DNA of 36,717 nt. Source: JAMXLO01 sp036494925. GTDB taxonomy: Bacteria > Pseudomonadota > Alphaproteobacteria > Acetobacterales > Acetobacteraceae. This document shows positions 8,334 through 16,283 of this stretch, in pieces. A program made the translations under genes and the position numbers. The stretch lies in NCBI GenBank assembly GCA_036494925.1, contig DASXNR010000381.1, positions 1-36,717 on the forward strand, read 5' to 3'. Numbering within the stretch: the stretch's first letter is position 1; every line of letters starts with the position of its first letter. The notes under the pieces are model-generated. The model saw only the letters and a list, made by a program, of their open reading frames with translations. It was not told the origin of the DNA and searched no databases.

Positions 8334-8719
8334 TGCTGTCTCCATGCATCTGAAAGAGAGGAAGGCGATGAAATCCAGGTGAGCAAGCTAAAGCATCAAC
8401 AGATCGACACTGGGAATACCGCGTGACATCAAGCCATCACACGTTTACGTGATGAACTGCAGCTTGACGGATCGGCACTACTTCCAGCAGTACGGCGTTG
8501 CGCGCGGTTGTCGCGGCAAAGGCTATGTCTCACGGGACACAACGAGTGCGCAGAGCATCGCCGGGGTCGGCGGCTGCGGTATTGCGCCGACTCCGGGTCG
8601 CTCCCGCTATCCGCTGTGGTGAATTTTGCCGGCGTACCCGGGTCAGGAAATTAACCGGCAGTTCACGAATTGTTCTTACACTCTCGCCGGCCGCATCGTC
8701 TCGCGGCGGGAGGACCCTC
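8334..8719. other. Intergenic region between Hint gene and rightward hypothetical gene (386 bases)
   Basis: This is a divergent spacer that must carry promoters for both flanking genes. It is less GC-rich than its neighbours near 8340-8470. I see no gene. A 20-base inverted repeat at 8435-8454 is listed separately. GGGAGGA at 8708-8714 is the ribosome-binding site of the rightward gene. No convincing sigma-70 pair with normal spacing was found. Confidence 0.5.
8435..8454. promoter_or_regulatory. Candidate operator: CATCAC-N8-GTGATG inverted repeat
   Basis: The six-base arms catcac (8435-8440) and gtgatg (8449-8454) are perfect inverse complements around acgtttac, in the divergent spacer about 100 bases upstream of the Hint gene start and 265 bases upstream of the rightward gene. 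The size and symmetry fit a dimeric regulator site, but no regulator gene is nearby and no second copy was noticed. It could be chance or part of a hairpin. Confidence 0.3.
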
Positions 8720-9460
8720 ATGGACATGCACACGCCTGACCACGCCCTCGTCGCATTCCCGGCCGCGCCCGGCGGTCCGCCCTCGCGCCTCTTCATCAGG
8801 CGCCTGCTCCAGATGCTCGCCGCCGCCACGCCGGGTGCCAACCAGGACGACACCGCCGCCTATAGCGAGAACTGGCAGGCAACGTGCGAACTGTTCGAAG
8901 CACTCGGCCCGGGCGACGCTGCCGATGCCCAGCTTGCGGCTATTGCGATCGCTGCCGGACAGTCCGCGGTGGACGGTTTCGTTCGCGCCGCCCGCCCGGG
9001 CATGTCCGACGAGACGGTGATCCGTCTGCGCGGCAGCGCGCTGGCCGCCGGCCGCGCCTATGCCGCGTGGATCCACGACCTCCGCGAGCGTCAGCCCGAC
9101 GCAACGGAGACCACACCGGCAAAGCCGCGCCAGTCGGCCACGACCGGGCCCAGCGTGCCGGACGAGCAACCGGTCAGCGATCCAGCGGAAGTGCCGCCGG
9201 GCTTCATCGCGCTGCGGCCTGGCGCCAAGCCGATCCCGGCAGTCGAGACGTTCCAGCCACGCGACCGGTTCGGCCAGCCGATTCCCGATCTGCGCACCGA
9301 CCTGATGACGCGGGCGCAGTTGCACGCCTCACTGGCCGTACCGCGCAATCCCGCGCTGGAAGCCGAGGCGCTTGCGGAAGAGGAGGCGATGATGGCCGAG
9401 CAGGCGGCGCTCGATGCGTGCGGCGCGGCCAAGGATACCACGGGCGGCGAGTCGGGATGA
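8720..9460 (+). CDS. Hypothetical protein (246 aa)
   Basis: I do not recognise this protein. The ATG at 8720 has an excellent GGGAGGA six bases upstream; the longer reading frame from 8498 adds basic residues with no ribosome-binding site. Residues 20-125 look alpha-helical and Ala-rich (FIRRLLQMLAA, QLAAIAIAAGQSAVDGFVRAA, GSALAAGRAYAAWIHDLRER). Residues 126-165 are a Pro/Thr-rich linker. A C-terminal part has PGFIALRPGAKPIPAVETF and DRFGQPIPDLRTDLMTRAQL, followed by an acidic Ala/Glu tail (214-232). There is no signal peptide or membrane segment. It ends 16 bases from the end of the convergent secreted protein gene. Confidence 0.72.
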   Translation: MDMHTPDHALVAFPAAPGGPPSRLFIRRLLQMLAAATPGANQDDTAAYSENWQATCELFEALGPGDAADAQLAAIAIAAGQSAVDGFVRAARPGMSDETVIRLRGSALAAGRAYAAWIHDLRERQPDATETTPAKPRQSATTGPSVPDEQPVSDPAEVPPGFIALRPGAKPIPAVETFQPRDRFGQPIPDLRTDLMTRAQLHASLAVPRNPALEAEALAEEEAMMAEQAALDACGAAKDTTGGESG

Positions 9461-9476
9461 CGGAAGCGGGCTGGCG

Positions 9477-10247
9477 TCAGTCCTCGGGCTGCACGTTGAG
9501 CTTGTCCGCCAGCACCTTCTGCTTGTCGGTCCGGTGCGGGCTGCCCTCAATCTCGACAATGGCGTAGGGCACCAGCTTGTCCGGCGACAGGCCGTGCTTT
9601 TGCAGCTCGTCCTTGTTGGCGCGCAGGAACACGCAGTTCTCCTCGTCCACCACGCGGATCACCACCATCGTATGGTCGGGCTCGAAGTCCACCCGGACGA
9701 TCGGCCCGCCCATCGAGACGGTCTTAGCGGTGTCGAACGCCGTCTCCGGCTCAAACTTGTCGTTCTTGCAGAGGGTGATCGATGCCGGGTCGGGGCCGAA
9801 CATCTGGTCGTCCAGCTTCCACCCGTCGCTTTCCTTCACGAAGCTCAGCGTCAGCTCGCTGTGCAGCGTGCTGCCCGGAGCCGGGCCGCCCGGCGGGATC
9901 TTCGCGGTCTTCGGAATGGTCTTTGCCGCGACCGTGATGATGCTGGCCTTGTCGCCGGCGGCGTTGATGCTGGCATGTGCCACCTGGAGCGCGTCCGGCA
10001 CCATCGTTTTCGCCATCGCCAGGAAGCGCTGGCGGGCAGCGGCGGTCGGCATCTCCTTCTGGGCCTCGGCGCGCGTATGGGCCGAACGCAGCTTGATCGC
10101 ATCAGGCAGCTTTCCGGCCAGCAGCGCGTTGTTGTAGCCGTCATAGAGCGCCAGCAACTGCTGCTGCAGCGCTGTATCGAGCGGCGCGGCGCGGGCAGCC
10201 GGCGAAACCGCGAGCAGCAGCACCAACGTGACGAGGCATCGGCGCAT
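9477..10247 (-). CDS. Secreted protein of unknown function (256 aa)
   Basis: The ATG at 10247 follows CCGGAGGAAGCACC, a strong ribosome-binding site, and begins a clear Sec signal peptide (MRRCLVTLVLLLAVSPAARA, cleavage near residue 20), so the protein should be periplasmic. The mature part starts with a helical LQQQLLALYDGYNNALLAGKLPDAIKLRS segment; the middle contains LHSELTLSFVKESDGWKLDD, a pattern like the end of NTF2-like or DUF4878-type domains. One Cys pair (CKNDKF and ENCVF) could form a disulfide in the periplasm. No enzyme motif is visible. It is divergent from the MaoC gene with 121 bases between the starts. Confidence 0.78.
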   Translation of the reverse strand: MRRCLVTLVLLLAVSPAARAAPLDTALQQQLLALYDGYNNALLAGKLPDAIKLRSAHTRAEAQKEMPTAAARQRFLAMAKTMVPDALQVAHASINAAGDKASIITVAAKTIPKTAKIPPGGPAPGSTLHSELTLSFVKESDGWKLDDQMFGPDPASITLCKNDKFEPETAFDTAKTVSMGGPIVRVDFEPDHTMVVIRVVDEENCVFLRANKDELQKHGLSPDKLVPYAIVEIEGSPHRTDKQKVLADKLNVQPED

Positions 10248-10368
10248 GGTGCTTCCTCCGGTTGTGTGCCGTGACGCGATGATACGCCGTACCGTGCCGG
10301 CTGGCGCGCGGTTGATTTGCCGGCTGCCTGCGCCCAGAAAGCGTCGGCACAACCGTGGGACCCGCGTT

Positions 10369-10791
10369 ATGACGCAAGGCTATTTCTTCGAGGACCTGCA
10401 GGTCGGCCAGTCCGCCAGTGTGGGCAAGACCATTACCGAGGCCGACATCCTGCTCTACGCGGCGGTATCCACCGACACCAACCCGATCCACATCGACGCC
10501 GAAGCGGCGAAGCAGTCGATCTTCGGCGAGCGCATCGCCCACGGCATGCTGTCGGCCGGGCTGATCAGCGCGGTGCTCGGGACGCGGCTGCCGGGGCCGG
10601 GATCGCTCTACATGCGCCAGTCGCTGCGTTTCGCCGCGCCGGTGAAGATCGGTGACACCGTGACGGCCACCGCCACGGTCACCGCGCTGAACGCCGACAA
10701 GAAGCGCGCCACCCTCAGCACCGTCTGCACGGTGCGCGGCGAGATGGTGATCGAGGGCGAGGCCTACGTGCAGGTTCCCTCGCGAGGATGA
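10369..10791 (+). CDS. MaoC-family (R)-specific enoyl-CoA hydratase (140 aa)
   Basis: This is a single hot-dog domain of the MaoC/PhaJ family, which hydrates trans-2-enoyl-CoA to (R)-3-hydroxyacyl-CoA. The catalytic dyad is visible as Asp36 and His41 in STDTNPIHID, followed by the typical FGERIAHGML segment. The length is normal for a single-domain hydratase dimer. The start is the ATG at 10369, preceded by GTGGGA. The stop overlaps the ribF start (ATGA at 10788-10791), so the two are coupled although their pathways differ. A role in polyhydroxyalkanoate precursor supply or fatty acid oxidation is possible but nothing nearby decides it. Confidence 0.9.
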   Translation: MTQGYFFEDLQVGQSASVGKTITEADILLYAAVSTDTNPIHIDAEAAKQSIFGERIAHGMLSAGLISAVLGTRLPGPGSLYMRQSLRFAAPVKIGDTVTATATVTALNADKKRATLSTVCTVRGEMVIEGEAYVQVPSRG

Positions 10792-11717
10792 TCCGGATCT
10801 TCCACGACTGGCGGGAACTGCCTGACGACGCGCGTGGCGCCACCGTGGCGCTGGGCAACTTCGACGGCGTGCATCGCGGCCATGCCGAGGTGATCAAGGC
10901 GGCGCACGCGGCGCGGCCGAAGGTGCCGCTCGCGGTGCTGACCTTCGAGCCGCATCCGCGCGAGCATTTCCGCCCCGACGATCCGCCGTTCCGCCTGACG
11001 CTGTCGGCCGAGCGGGCGGCGGCGCTGGCAGCGCTCGGGGTCACGCTGATCTACGAGCTGCGCTTCGGCCACGAGTTCAGCCTGATGCCGGCGGAGGAGT
11101 TTGTCAGCGATGTGCTGCACCGCGGGCTGGGCGCGCGACACCTGGTGTGCGGCCCGGACTTCGCGTTCGGCAGGCGCCGGGGCGGCGGCAGTGAGTTCCT
11201 GGCGCAGCGGGCCGAGGCGCTTGGCATGGGGCTGACGCTGGTGCCGCTGCTGGCCGACGGCGCCGGCCCGATCTCGGCGACGCGCATCCGGCGAGTATTG
11301 CAGGACGGCTATCCCGAGCGTGCCACCGCCGATCTGGGACGGCCCTGGACGATCCGGGGCGTGGTGGCGCACGGCGACGCGCGCGGCCGGACCATCGGCT
11401 TTCCCACCGCCAACATCGCGCTCGGGCGCCATCTGGAACCGGCGCGTGGCGTGTACGCGGTAACCGTGCGGCTGCCGGACGGGCAGTGGTATCGCGGGGT
11501 GGCGAATATCGGCCGCCGGCCGACGGTGAACGAGGGGCCGGAAAGCCGGCTCGAGGTCAACATCTTCGACTTCGACGCCGACATCTATGGCGCGGAGCTG
11601 TCGGTGGCGCTGCACGCCTATATCCGCGAGGAGCGGCGCTTCCCCGGGCTCGACGCGCTGGAGGCGCAGATCGCGGCCGATGCCGCCGAGGCGCGACGGC
11701 TGCTGCAGGCGGCGTAG
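10788..11717 (+). CDS. ribF: Bifunctional riboflavin kinase / FAD synthetase RibF (309 aa)
   Basis: RibF phosphorylates riboflavin to FMN and then adenylates FMN to FAD in the cytoplasm. The N-terminal nucleotidyl transferase domain has LGNFDGVHRGH (22-32). The C-terminal flavokinase domain has RTIGFPTANI, with the metal and nucleotide-binding PTAN, then GVYAV, ANIGRRPTVNE and the conserved end segment. The length matches the usual 305-315 residues. It overlaps MaoC by four bases. The common partners of ribF (ileS, lspA) are absent here. Two hairpins follow 13-72 bases downstream. Confidence 0.96.
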   Translation: MIRIFHDWRELPDDARGATVALGNFDGVHRGHAEVIKAAHAARPKVPLAVLTFEPHPREHFRPDDPPFRLTLSAERAAALAALGVTLIYELRFGHEFSLMPAEEFVSDVLHRGLGARHLVCGPDFAFGRRRGGGSEFLAQRAEALGMGLTLVPLLADGAGPISATRIRRVLQDGYPERATADLGRPWTIRGVVAHGDARGRTIGFPTANIALGRHLEPARGVYAVTVRLPDGQWYRGVANIGRRPTVNEGPESRLEVNIFDFDADIYGAELSVALHAYIREERRFPGLDALEAQIAADAAEARRLLQAA

Positions 11718-11729
11718 GCCAATCATTGC

Positions 11730-11755
11730 GATGGGTTTCGCTGCGCTCTCCCATC
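11730..11755. repeat. Small extragenic hairpin gatggg-N14-cccatc
   Basis: The arms gatggg (11730-11735) and cccatc (11750-11755) flank tttcgctgcgctct. The unit looks like a common proteobacterial interspersed element of the form GGTGGGTTTCGCTGCGCTC-CCCACC. It lies just beyond the ribF stop. A recurrence in the genome would be needed to prove it is a repeat family. Confidence 0.45.
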
Positions 11756-11763
11756 CTACGGTC

Positions 11764-11789
11764 ACGTCTCTCCCACGTGCGGGAGACGT
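11764..11789. terminator. Candidate bidirectional terminator between ribF and the deacetylase pair
   Basis: The arms acgtctctccc (11764-11774) and gggagacgt (11781-11789) pair with a two-base bulge around acgtgc. The site lies between two convergent genes, ribF and the leftward deacetylase, and could end transcription from both sides. There is no T-run, so if it acts it may need Rho or serve as a stability element. Confidence 0.45.
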
Positions 11790-11808
11790 CTCGCATCGAC
11801 AGGGATCG

Positions 11809-12723
11809 CTACAGTTGCTCGCGTGCCACGCGTGCCACCTCGTCGGTCGTCGTCCGCCAGATGTGGCCGTGCCCCAGCACCCGTGACAGCGCCTCGCGCA
11901 GCCAGCGGATGCGATGTGCCTGCCCGGCGATCCACGGATGCAGCGTCAGGTTGAACGACGCGCCACCCTCGTCGTGCAGGAAGGCGAACGCCTCGGCGAT
12001 GTTGTCCGCCCATACCGGCGGCGGCACTCGGCGCAGCCACATGCATTCGAGGTCGTTCCACTCCGGCTGCGGCGGCAGCGCGACCAGGCTGCGGCCCAGC
12101 AGGAACGGCCGATCGTCGCTCGCCCAGTCGGTGGTGTAGGCGAAGCCGGCCTCCGCCAGCAGCGCCGGCGTGCGATCAGACCCGTTGAAGTCCTGGCCGC
12201 ACCAGCCGAGCGGCGCCTCGCCGGCCGCAGCGCGCACCGCGTCGCGGCTTTCGACGATGAACGCGCGTTCCTCCGCCTCGGTCATCCGGCTGGTGATGCG
12301 CCGGGTCGCGTAGGTGCCGTGCGCGAGGAAGCAAGCGTTGCGCCGCGTCAGCTCGTCCACCAGCTCCGGATAGCGCTTCGCCGCGGCGGCCCCCAGCGCC
12401 ACGCTTGGCGTCACGCCGAAGCGGTCCAGCAGGTCGAGCACGCGGAAGATGCCGACCCGCGCGCCGTATTCGCGCTGGCTCCAGGTCAGCCAGTCAGGAT
12501 AGAATTTTCCCAGTGGCGAGACGATGCGGGGGTCCGGGTTGGCATCGTCCGGGGGATTGAGTTCCCAGTAGTCCAGCACCAGTGTCGCCGTGAACGCGAT
12601 GCGTGCTTCGTCCGGCCAGGTGAAGCGTGGCGCCTCGGTCAGGGCGCGGAATGCATGATGTGGATGGTCCATGCCGGGGCGGCGTTGCTCACCGACCGGC
12701 GGGGTGTTCGCGGGTTCAGCCAT
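11809..12723 (-). CDS. Polysaccharide deacetylase-family protein 1 (304 aa)
   Basis: This is a NodB-fold protein of the PuuE/allantoinase-like branch. Expected strands are seen at FTATLVLDYWELN (Asp51, Glu54), RVGIFRVLDLLDRFGVTPSVAL and CFLAHGTYATRR (His135), with LHPWIAGQAHRIRWL near the C-terminus. The canonical DD of metal-dependent NodB enzymes is replaced by D-Y-W-E, so a metal-independent or altered site is possible. There is no signal peptide, so a cytoplasmic substrate (a ureide or amide rather than peptidoglycan) is more likely. The ATG has GGGAGG seven bases upstream and overlaps the neighbouring paralogue by eight bases. Exact substrate unknown. Confidence 0.85.
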   Translation of the reverse strand: MAEPANTPPVGEQRRPGMDHPHHAFRALTEAPRFTWPDEARIAFTATLVLDYWELNPPDDANPDPRIVSPLGKFYPDWLTWSQREYGARVGIFRVLDLLDRFGVTPSVALGAAAAKRYPELVDELTRRNACFLAHGTYATRRITSRMTEAEERAFIVESRDAVRAAAGEAPLGWCGQDFNGSDRTPALLAEAGFAYTTDWASDDRPFLLGRSLVALPPQPEWNDLECMWLRRVPPPVWADNIAEAFAFLHDEGGASFNLTLHPWIAGQAHRIRWLREALSRVLGHGHIWRTTTDEVARVAREQL

Positions 12724-13627
12724 TGGCCGCCTCCCGCGCCGCGAGATGCGACTCGATCAGCGGCAGATGGTGTTGGTTGAACCAGTCGGTGATCGCGCCG
12801 GCGGTGGTGAGCCAGACGCCAGGATGCGACAGGATGTATTCCATCGCCGTACGGAATGCGCGGATGCGATGCGGTTGACCGACCCAGTAGGGATGCAGCG
12901 CGATGCACATCACGCGGCCCTGTTCCGCACCTTCCTCGTACAGCGTGTCAAAGTGGTCGCGGATCTGGCGCGCGAACTCGTCCGCCTCGATGCCTCGGCG
13001 ATGCAGGATCACGTCGTTGATGTCCACCGAATACGGCATCGAGATCAACTTCCCGGTCTTCACCTTCAGCGGAAATGGCTGGTCGTCGTGATACAGATCG
13101 GCCGTGTAGTCGTAGCCACATTCGGCAGTGAGCTCGAACGTGTCCAACGTGTTGGTGATCGCCGGGCTGAACCAGCCGCGCAGCCGGCGGCCGGTGAGGC
13201 GGAGGTGGATGTCCTTGCTCTCCTCCATCGCCGCGCGCTCTTCATCCCGGGAAAAGTTCCAGTGATAGCGGGTGTTGTAGATGCCGTGCGACATGTACTC
13301 CCAGCCGCGCCCCTCCATCGCGCCGAGGATCTCCGGGAAGTGCTCGAGTACCGCCATGTTGAGGCTGACGGTGCAGCGGATGCCCAGCGCATCGGTGACC
13401 TCGAACAGCCGCCACAGGCCGACGCGGTTGCCGTAGTCGCGTTGCGTGTAGCCCAGCACATCCGGATGCGGCGAGCGCGGCCACGGATCGCGGGTGCGCA
13501 CGAACTTCGGCAGATATTCGTAGTGCTCGATGTTCGGCACCACCCACAGCGCCACCCGCGCGCCGTTCGGCCAGCGCAGCGGCGGGCGGTGCAGGATCGG
13601 CGAATAGGCGACCAGACTGGGTTCCAT
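12716..13627 (-). CDS. Polysaccharide deacetylase-family protein 2 (303 aa)
   Basis: This is a second NodB-fold protein, distinct in sequence from the downstream copy but with the same layout: ALWVVPNIEHYEY (Glu34, His35), RVGLWRLFEVTDALGIRCTVSLN, EYMSHGIYNTRYHW (His114) and LHPYWVGQPHRIRAF. No signal peptide. The first metal-binding motif is again non-canonical, here N-I-E-H. The start ATG at 13627 has CGGGAGGC seven bases upstream, which beats the longer reading frame. Because the two copies overlap by eight bases, they probably form one operon and may act together or as a heteromer. Substrate unknown. Confidence 0.86.
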   Translation of the reverse strand: MEPSLVAYSPILHRPPLRWPNGARVALWVVPNIEHYEYLPKFVRTRDPWPRSPHPDVLGYTQRDYGNRVGLWRLFEVTDALGIRCTVSLNMAVLEHFPEILGAMEGRGWEYMSHGIYNTRYHWNFSRDEERAAMEESKDIHLRLTGRRLRGWFSPAITNTLDTFELTAECGYDYTADLYHDDQPFPLKVKTGKLISMPYSVDINDVILHRRGIEADEFARQIRDHFDTLYEEGAEQGRVMCIALHPYWVGQPHRIRAFRTAMEYILSHPGVWLTTAGAITDWFNQHHLPLIESHLAAREAANG

Positions 13628-13710
13628 CGCAGTGCCTCCCGATGGCCGTATTGTATGCGGACAGGACATAGCAGGACAGCCGGAGTTACTGTGCCGGAGG
13701 TGGTTGGAGC

Positions 13711-15408
13711 TTGAGAGCGAAAAGCATGGTCGCGACACTCTTCGCGGCGGCGCGCCCCGGCAGCGTACGCTCGGCACTGCACGACGCGTTCGCCGGTGTG
13801 ACGCTTGCGTCGATGAACATCCCGCAGGTCCTCGGCTATACCCGTATCGCGGGCACTCCGGTCGTGACCGGCCTTTACACCGTGCTGCTGCCGCCGCTCG
13901 CATTTGCCGCGTTCGGATCCTCGCGCCATTTGGTCGCCGCCGCCGACTCCGCGACGGCGGCTATCCTCTCGGGCTCGCTGTCCCGCATGGCCGAACTGGG
14001 CAGCGCCAGGTATGTCGCCCTCGCGGGCACAGTTGCGCTGCTCACGGCCGCGCTCCTGCTGTTGGCGCGGATATTCCGCCTCGGGTTCCTGGCGGATTTT
14101 CTCTCGCGCACCGTACTCGTGGGCTTCCTCACGGGCGTCGGCATCCAGGTCACCATTGCGATGCTCGGCGACATGCTCGATCTGAAGGTGACCGCGCGCT
14201 CGACCGTGAACCAGGCTGTCGAGATCGTACGCGGTCTCGGCAGCGTTCATCCGTCCGTGCTGCTGCTGTCCGCGTTGGTCACCGGACTTATTCTGACCGC
14301 GCGCTGGCTGCGTCCGAAATGGCCGGTTCCGCTGTGCGTTGTGATTGGAACGATCGCGGCAAGCGCCGCATTTGAATTTGGTGCGCGTGGCATTCCGCTG
14401 ATCGGCCCCGTGCCGGGCGGTCTCCCGTCACTCGGCCTGCCCGATGTCACGTGGCGCGAACTGCTGGACCTGGTCCCGGTCGCGGCATCCTGCTTCGTGA
14501 TGATCCTGGCGCAAAGTGCTGCGACCGCGCGTGCGTTTGCCGTGCGATACGGTGAACGCCACGACCAGAACGCGGACCTGCTCGGGCTATCGGCGGCAAA
14601 CGCGGCAGCGGCAATCAGCGGCACCTTTGTGGTGAATGGCAGCCCGACACAGACCGCCATGGCGGATGCCGCTGGTGCCCGTAGTCAATTTGCGCAACTG
14701 ACGTTCGCCGGCATCGTTCTGCTGGTTCTGCTGTTCCTGACGGGGCCGCTGCAATATTTACCGCGCTGCGTGCTGGCGTCGATTGTCACCACGATCGCCG
14801 TTGGCATGGTCGACCTTCGCGGACTGCGCGACATCGGGCGCGAAAGCCCGGGCGAACGGAGACTGGCTCTGCTCACCGCCGCGGCAGTCGTAGGCATTGG
14901 TGTAGAGCAAGGCATCCTGATCGCCATCGGTCTCTCATTGCTGCGGCACGTCAATCACAGCTATCGTCCGCACTCAGCAGTGCTCGCGCCAGATGCCGCC
15001 GGTCGCTGGGAACCCGCAACTGCGTCACCTGGCACCGAGACGGCACCCGGCCTGATGGTATATCGTTTCGGTGCAGATTTGTTTTTCGCCAATGCGGACC
15101 GATTCGCAGACGAGGTCCGTGCGCTCGTCGACAAGGCGCCGAACCAGGTGCGCTGCTTTGTGATCGATGCGGCCGCGATCACTGACATCGACTACTCGGC
15201 GGCGCGGACCCTGCGCGCGCTTCTTGCCGAGCTGGCTCGACGCGACACCACGGTCATGATTGCACGGGTCAATCAGTTCCTCCGTGCCGATCTGGATCGG
15301 CACGGTATCACAGCCTCACTGGGTGCAGCGCGGATTTTCGCGACGCTGCATGAAGGTCTGGCGGCGGCTGACGCCATCGGCGTCGGGTCGGGAGGTTCCG
15401 CCGTATAA
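13711..15408 (+). CDS. SulP-family anion transporter with C-terminal STAS domain (565 aa)
   Basis: This is an inner-membrane transporter of the SLC26/SulP family, which moves sulfate, bicarbonate or other anions. Residues 20-425 are a multi-spanning region with FAGVTLASMNIPQVLGYTRIAGTPV, the family's first-helix signature, followed by many hydrophobic segments. Residues about 445-555 form a STAS domain (VYRFGADLFFANADRF, then CFVIDAAAITDIDYSAARTL). The start is uncertain: TTG at 13711 has GGAGG 10 bases upstream, ATG at 13726 has only a weak site. It is divergent from the deacetylase pair. The anion is not readable; no cysteine-synthesis or carbonic-anhydrase gene is adjacent. Confidence 0.92.
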   Translation: MRAKSMVATLFAAARPGSVRSALHDAFAGVTLASMNIPQVLGYTRIAGTPVVTGLYTVLLPPLAFAAFGSSRHLVAAADSATAAILSGSLSRMAELGSARYVALAGTVALLTAALLLLARIFRLGFLADFLSRTVLVGFLTGVGIQVTIAMLGDMLDLKVTARSTVNQAVEIVRGLGSVHPSVLLLSALVTGLILTARWLRPKWPVPLCVVIGTIAASAAFEFGARGIPLIGPVPGGLPSLGLPDVTWRELLDLVPVAASCFVMILAQSAATARAFAVRYGERHDQNADLLGLSAANAAAAISGTFVVNGSPTQTAMADAAGARSQFAQLTFAGIVLLVLLFLTGPLQYLPRCVLASIVTTIAVGMVDLRGLRDIGRESPGERRLALLTAAAVVGIGVEQGILIAIGLSLLRHVNHSYRPHSAVLAPDAAGRWEPATASPGTETAPGLMVYRFGADLFFANADRFADEVRALVDKAPNQVRCFVIDAAAITDIDYSAARTLRALLAELARRDTTVMIARVNQFLRADLDRHGITASLGAARIFATLHEGLAAADAIGVGSGGSAV

Positions 15409-15440
15409 GCGCCACTAACCGGCAGCGAAGGGACAGCGTC

Positions 15441-16184
15441 ATGGGCACCAGGATCGACGAGATCGCCAGCGGCATCTATCGGCTTTCGACCTACGCGCCG
15501 GAGGTCGCCCCGCCGGCCGGCCTGACCTACAACGTCTTCCTCATTCTCGGCGACGAGCCGCTGCTGTTCCATACCGGCAAGCGGGGCATGTTCCCTGCCG
15601 TCTCGGCCGCGATCGCACGCGTGTTGCCGCTCGAACGGCTGCGCTGGGTCGCCTTCGGCCACTATGAATCGGACGAATGCGGCGCGATGAATGAGTTCCT
15701 GGCGGCGGCACCGGGCGCGACGGTCGCGCACGGGCAGACCGCGTGCCGCGTGTCGCTCAACGATATGGCAGACCGCCCGCCGCGCCCGCTGGCGGACGGC
15801 GAAGTGATCGATCTGGGCGGTGGCAAGCGTGTGCGTTTCCTCGACACGCCGCATATCCCGCACGGATGGGAGGCTGGCGTGCTGTACGAGGAAAGCACCG
15901 GCACCCTGCTGTGCGGCGATCTGTTCACCCAGGTTGGCGACCCGCCGCCACTCGCCAGCGGCGACGTCGTCGGACCGGCGTTGGCGGCCGAGGACCTGTT
16001 CCGGTTCTCCAGCCTGCATCCGAGCACTGGACGCACGATCCGTCGGCTGGCCACGCTGACGCCTCGGACGCTCGCGCTGATGCACGGCCCAGCCTTCACC
16101 GGCGACGGCGCGGCGGCGCTGCATGCGCTGGCGGAGGATTACGACCGGCGCATCCGCGCGGAGCTGATGGGCGACAGCGAGTGA
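15441..16184 (+). CDS. MBL-fold protein of the ODP (di-iron) type (247 aa)
   Basis: This is a metallo-beta-lactamase fold protein that carries the flavodiiron-type motif GHYESDECGAM with His74, Glu76 and Asp78 in place of the classical HxHxDH. Further candidate ligands are His138/His141 in TPHIPHG, Asp160 in CGDLF and His215 in MHGPAF. Flavodiiron proteins reduce O2 or NO, but here the flavodoxin and rubredoxin domains are missing, so the protein may sense or bind O2/NO or need a separate reductase. It has no signal peptide. AAGGGA is eight bases upstream of the ATG. It starts 32 bases after the SulP stop on the same strand and may be co-transcribed. Confidence 0.86.
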   Translation: MGTRIDEIASGIYRLSTYAPEVAPPAGLTYNVFLILGDEPLLFHTGKRGMFPAVSAAIARVLPLERLRWVAFGHYESDECGAMNEFLAAAPGATVAHGQTACRVSLNDMADRPPRPLADGEVIDLGGGKRVRFLDTPHIPHGWEAGVLYEESTGTLLCGDLFTQVGDPPPLASGDVVGPALAAEDLFRFSSLHPSTGRTIRRLATLTPRTLALMHGPAFTGDGAAALHALAEDYDRRIRAELMGDSE

Positions 16185-16283
16185 ACTTGGCTGTGGCAGT
16201 GGCGCGCGCGGTGCTATGCCGGGGACACGGCAGCCGGATCGGCAACCAGGGTCCGGCGTGGCGCTGACGAGAGGAGAAAATCC

